Of a stretch of 6,105 bases of DNA, positions 5,495-6,105 are shown in pieces. Where the stretch lies: positions 1-6,105 of the forward strand of contig JAQVHJ010000158.1 in NCBI GenBank assembly GCA_028696285.1, given 5' to 3'. The position numbers and the translations under genes are program-made. The notes beneath the pieces are model-generated. The model was not told where the DNA came from, searched no databases, and worked only from the letters and a program-made list of their open reading frames with translations. Each line of letters starts with the position of its first letter. The first letter of the stretch is position 1. Origin of the DNA: a bacterium. GTDB lineage: Bacteria > AUK180 > JAQVHJ01.

Positions 5495-6105
5495 TTAAAT
5501 CTCTTTCCTGATAAATTTAAATATCTTCTCACCGGCTGTTCCATTCCCGTAGAGATAACGGACTTTCGCCATTGATCTGTAGAATCTTTTATCGTCAATT
5601 AATTTTGAGACGATGGATATTATCAAGTTAGTATCATGGCCGGTTAATACTGCTGCGTGATTCTTTACTGCTTCGGGTCTCTCGGTCTTTTCGCGGAGGA
5701 CAATAACGGGTTTCCCCAAGACCGGGGCTTCTTCCTGAACACCGCCGGAATCTGATATAATCAGATATGACCTGCTCATCAATCTTACGAAGTCAGGATA
5801 GATTAACGGTTTTGTTAAAATTATATTTGGTATATTTTTCAATTTATTTTGGACATTTTCCTTCACATTCGGATTCGGATGAACAGGAAGGATAAATTTA
5901 AAGTCCGTGAATTTTCCTGCTAAATGCGCGACTGCCTTCAAGATCATTATTAACGGTTTTCCGAAACTCTCTCTCCTGTGCGTTGTAACCGTAATTATTT
6001 TTTCCATTTCTATTTTTCTCAGGAGCTTATTCTTAAACGGGATATCTGATTTAATTGTCATCAACAAAGAATCTATTCCTGTATTCCCGGTAATTAAAAT
6101 TTTTC
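5495..6105 (-). CDS. wecB: UDP-N-acetylglucosamine 2-epimerase, C-terminal part
   Basis: This GT-B-fold enzyme interconverts UDP-GlcNAc and UDP-ManNAc, supplying ManNAc-type sugars for surface polysaccharides. The frame is open to the right edge, giving 202 complete residues of an expected 370 or so; the N-terminal half and start lie outside. Visible blocks are KILITGNTGIDSL at the edge, VTTHRRESFG (near 5980; the family usually has HRREN), LPVHPNPNV (near 5887), SDSGGVQEEAPVLGKPVIVLREKTERPEA (5755-5670), which carries the UDP-binding SGG..EE signature, and YGNGTAGEKI near the end. A TTG at 6067 is not the start because upstream residues still match the family. It ends at TAA (5497-5495), with a long palindrome directly after. 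It is convergent with rsmI. The family is secure; the pathway (capsule, O-antigen or similar) is not shown here. Confidence 0.93.
   Translation of the reverse strand, partial: KILITGNTGIDSLLMTIKSDIPFKNKLLRKIEMEKIITVTTHRRESFGKPLIMILKAVAHLAGKFTDFKFILPVHPNPNVKENVQNKLKNIPNIILTKPLIYPDFVRLMSRSYLIISDSGGVQEEAPVLGKPVIVLREKTERPEAVKNHAAVLTGHDTNLIISIVSKLIDDKRFYRSMAKVRYLYGNGTAGEKIFKFIRKEI

Noticed and set aside
6065..6067. TTG as the start of the epimerase gene
   Set aside because: The frame is open to the window edge and residues upstream (KILITGNTGIDS) still match the WecB family, so the start is outside.

Overview
The window looks like an ordinary bacterial chromosome segment with compact, AT-leaning genes and very AT-rich spacers. 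All five proteins (DNA polymerase I, a HAD hydrolase, a STAS-domain protein, RsmI and a WecB-type epimerase) are typically bacterial. The initiation signals are conventional: sigma70-type promoters and GGAG/GAGGA ribosome binding sites. The sequence alone does not fix the lineage. The interspersed small repeats are of a kind often seen in environmental Gram-negative genomes, but that is only an impression.

Layout. Positions 1-2510 (minus strand) hold polA, cut by the left edge just before its last catalytic motif. Positions 2511-3315 are a long divergent spacer with a consensus polA promoter at one end and a good promoter for the rightward genes at the other. Between them lies a block of about 650 bp full of repeats: a heptamer array, a short hairpin, two 137-bp direct repeats, boxes of the GGGACGG type and a degenerate palindromic repeat. 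Positions 3316-5004 (plus strand) form a tight three-gene operon: a HAD-family hydrolase, a STAS-domain anti-anti-sigma-like protein and rsmI. The genes are joined by a 1-bp gap and a 4-bp overlap. Positions 5005-5494 are a second repeat-rich spacer. It holds an exact 38-bp copy of a module from the first spacer, another heptamer array, a degenerate interspersed repeat and a perfect 38-bp palindrome. Positions 5495-6105 (minus strand) carry the C-terminal half of a UDP-N-acetylglucosamine 2-epimerase that continues past the right edge.

Function. The genes are mostly housekeeping: DNA repair and Okazaki-fragment processing (Pol I), ribosome decoding-centre methylation (RsmI) and amino-sugar supply for surface polysaccharide (WecB). 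The STAS protein hints at partner-switching regulation, but no kinase, phosphatase or sigma factor lies in the window. I found no complete new defence, CRISPR or mobile system. The least explained material is the repeat architecture of the two spacers, especially 7-bp-periodic arrays in both and the shared repeat module. Smaller protein-level oddities are Glu in place of a catalytic Asp in the Pol I proofreading site, and Tyr in place of the second Asp in the HAD nucleophile motif.
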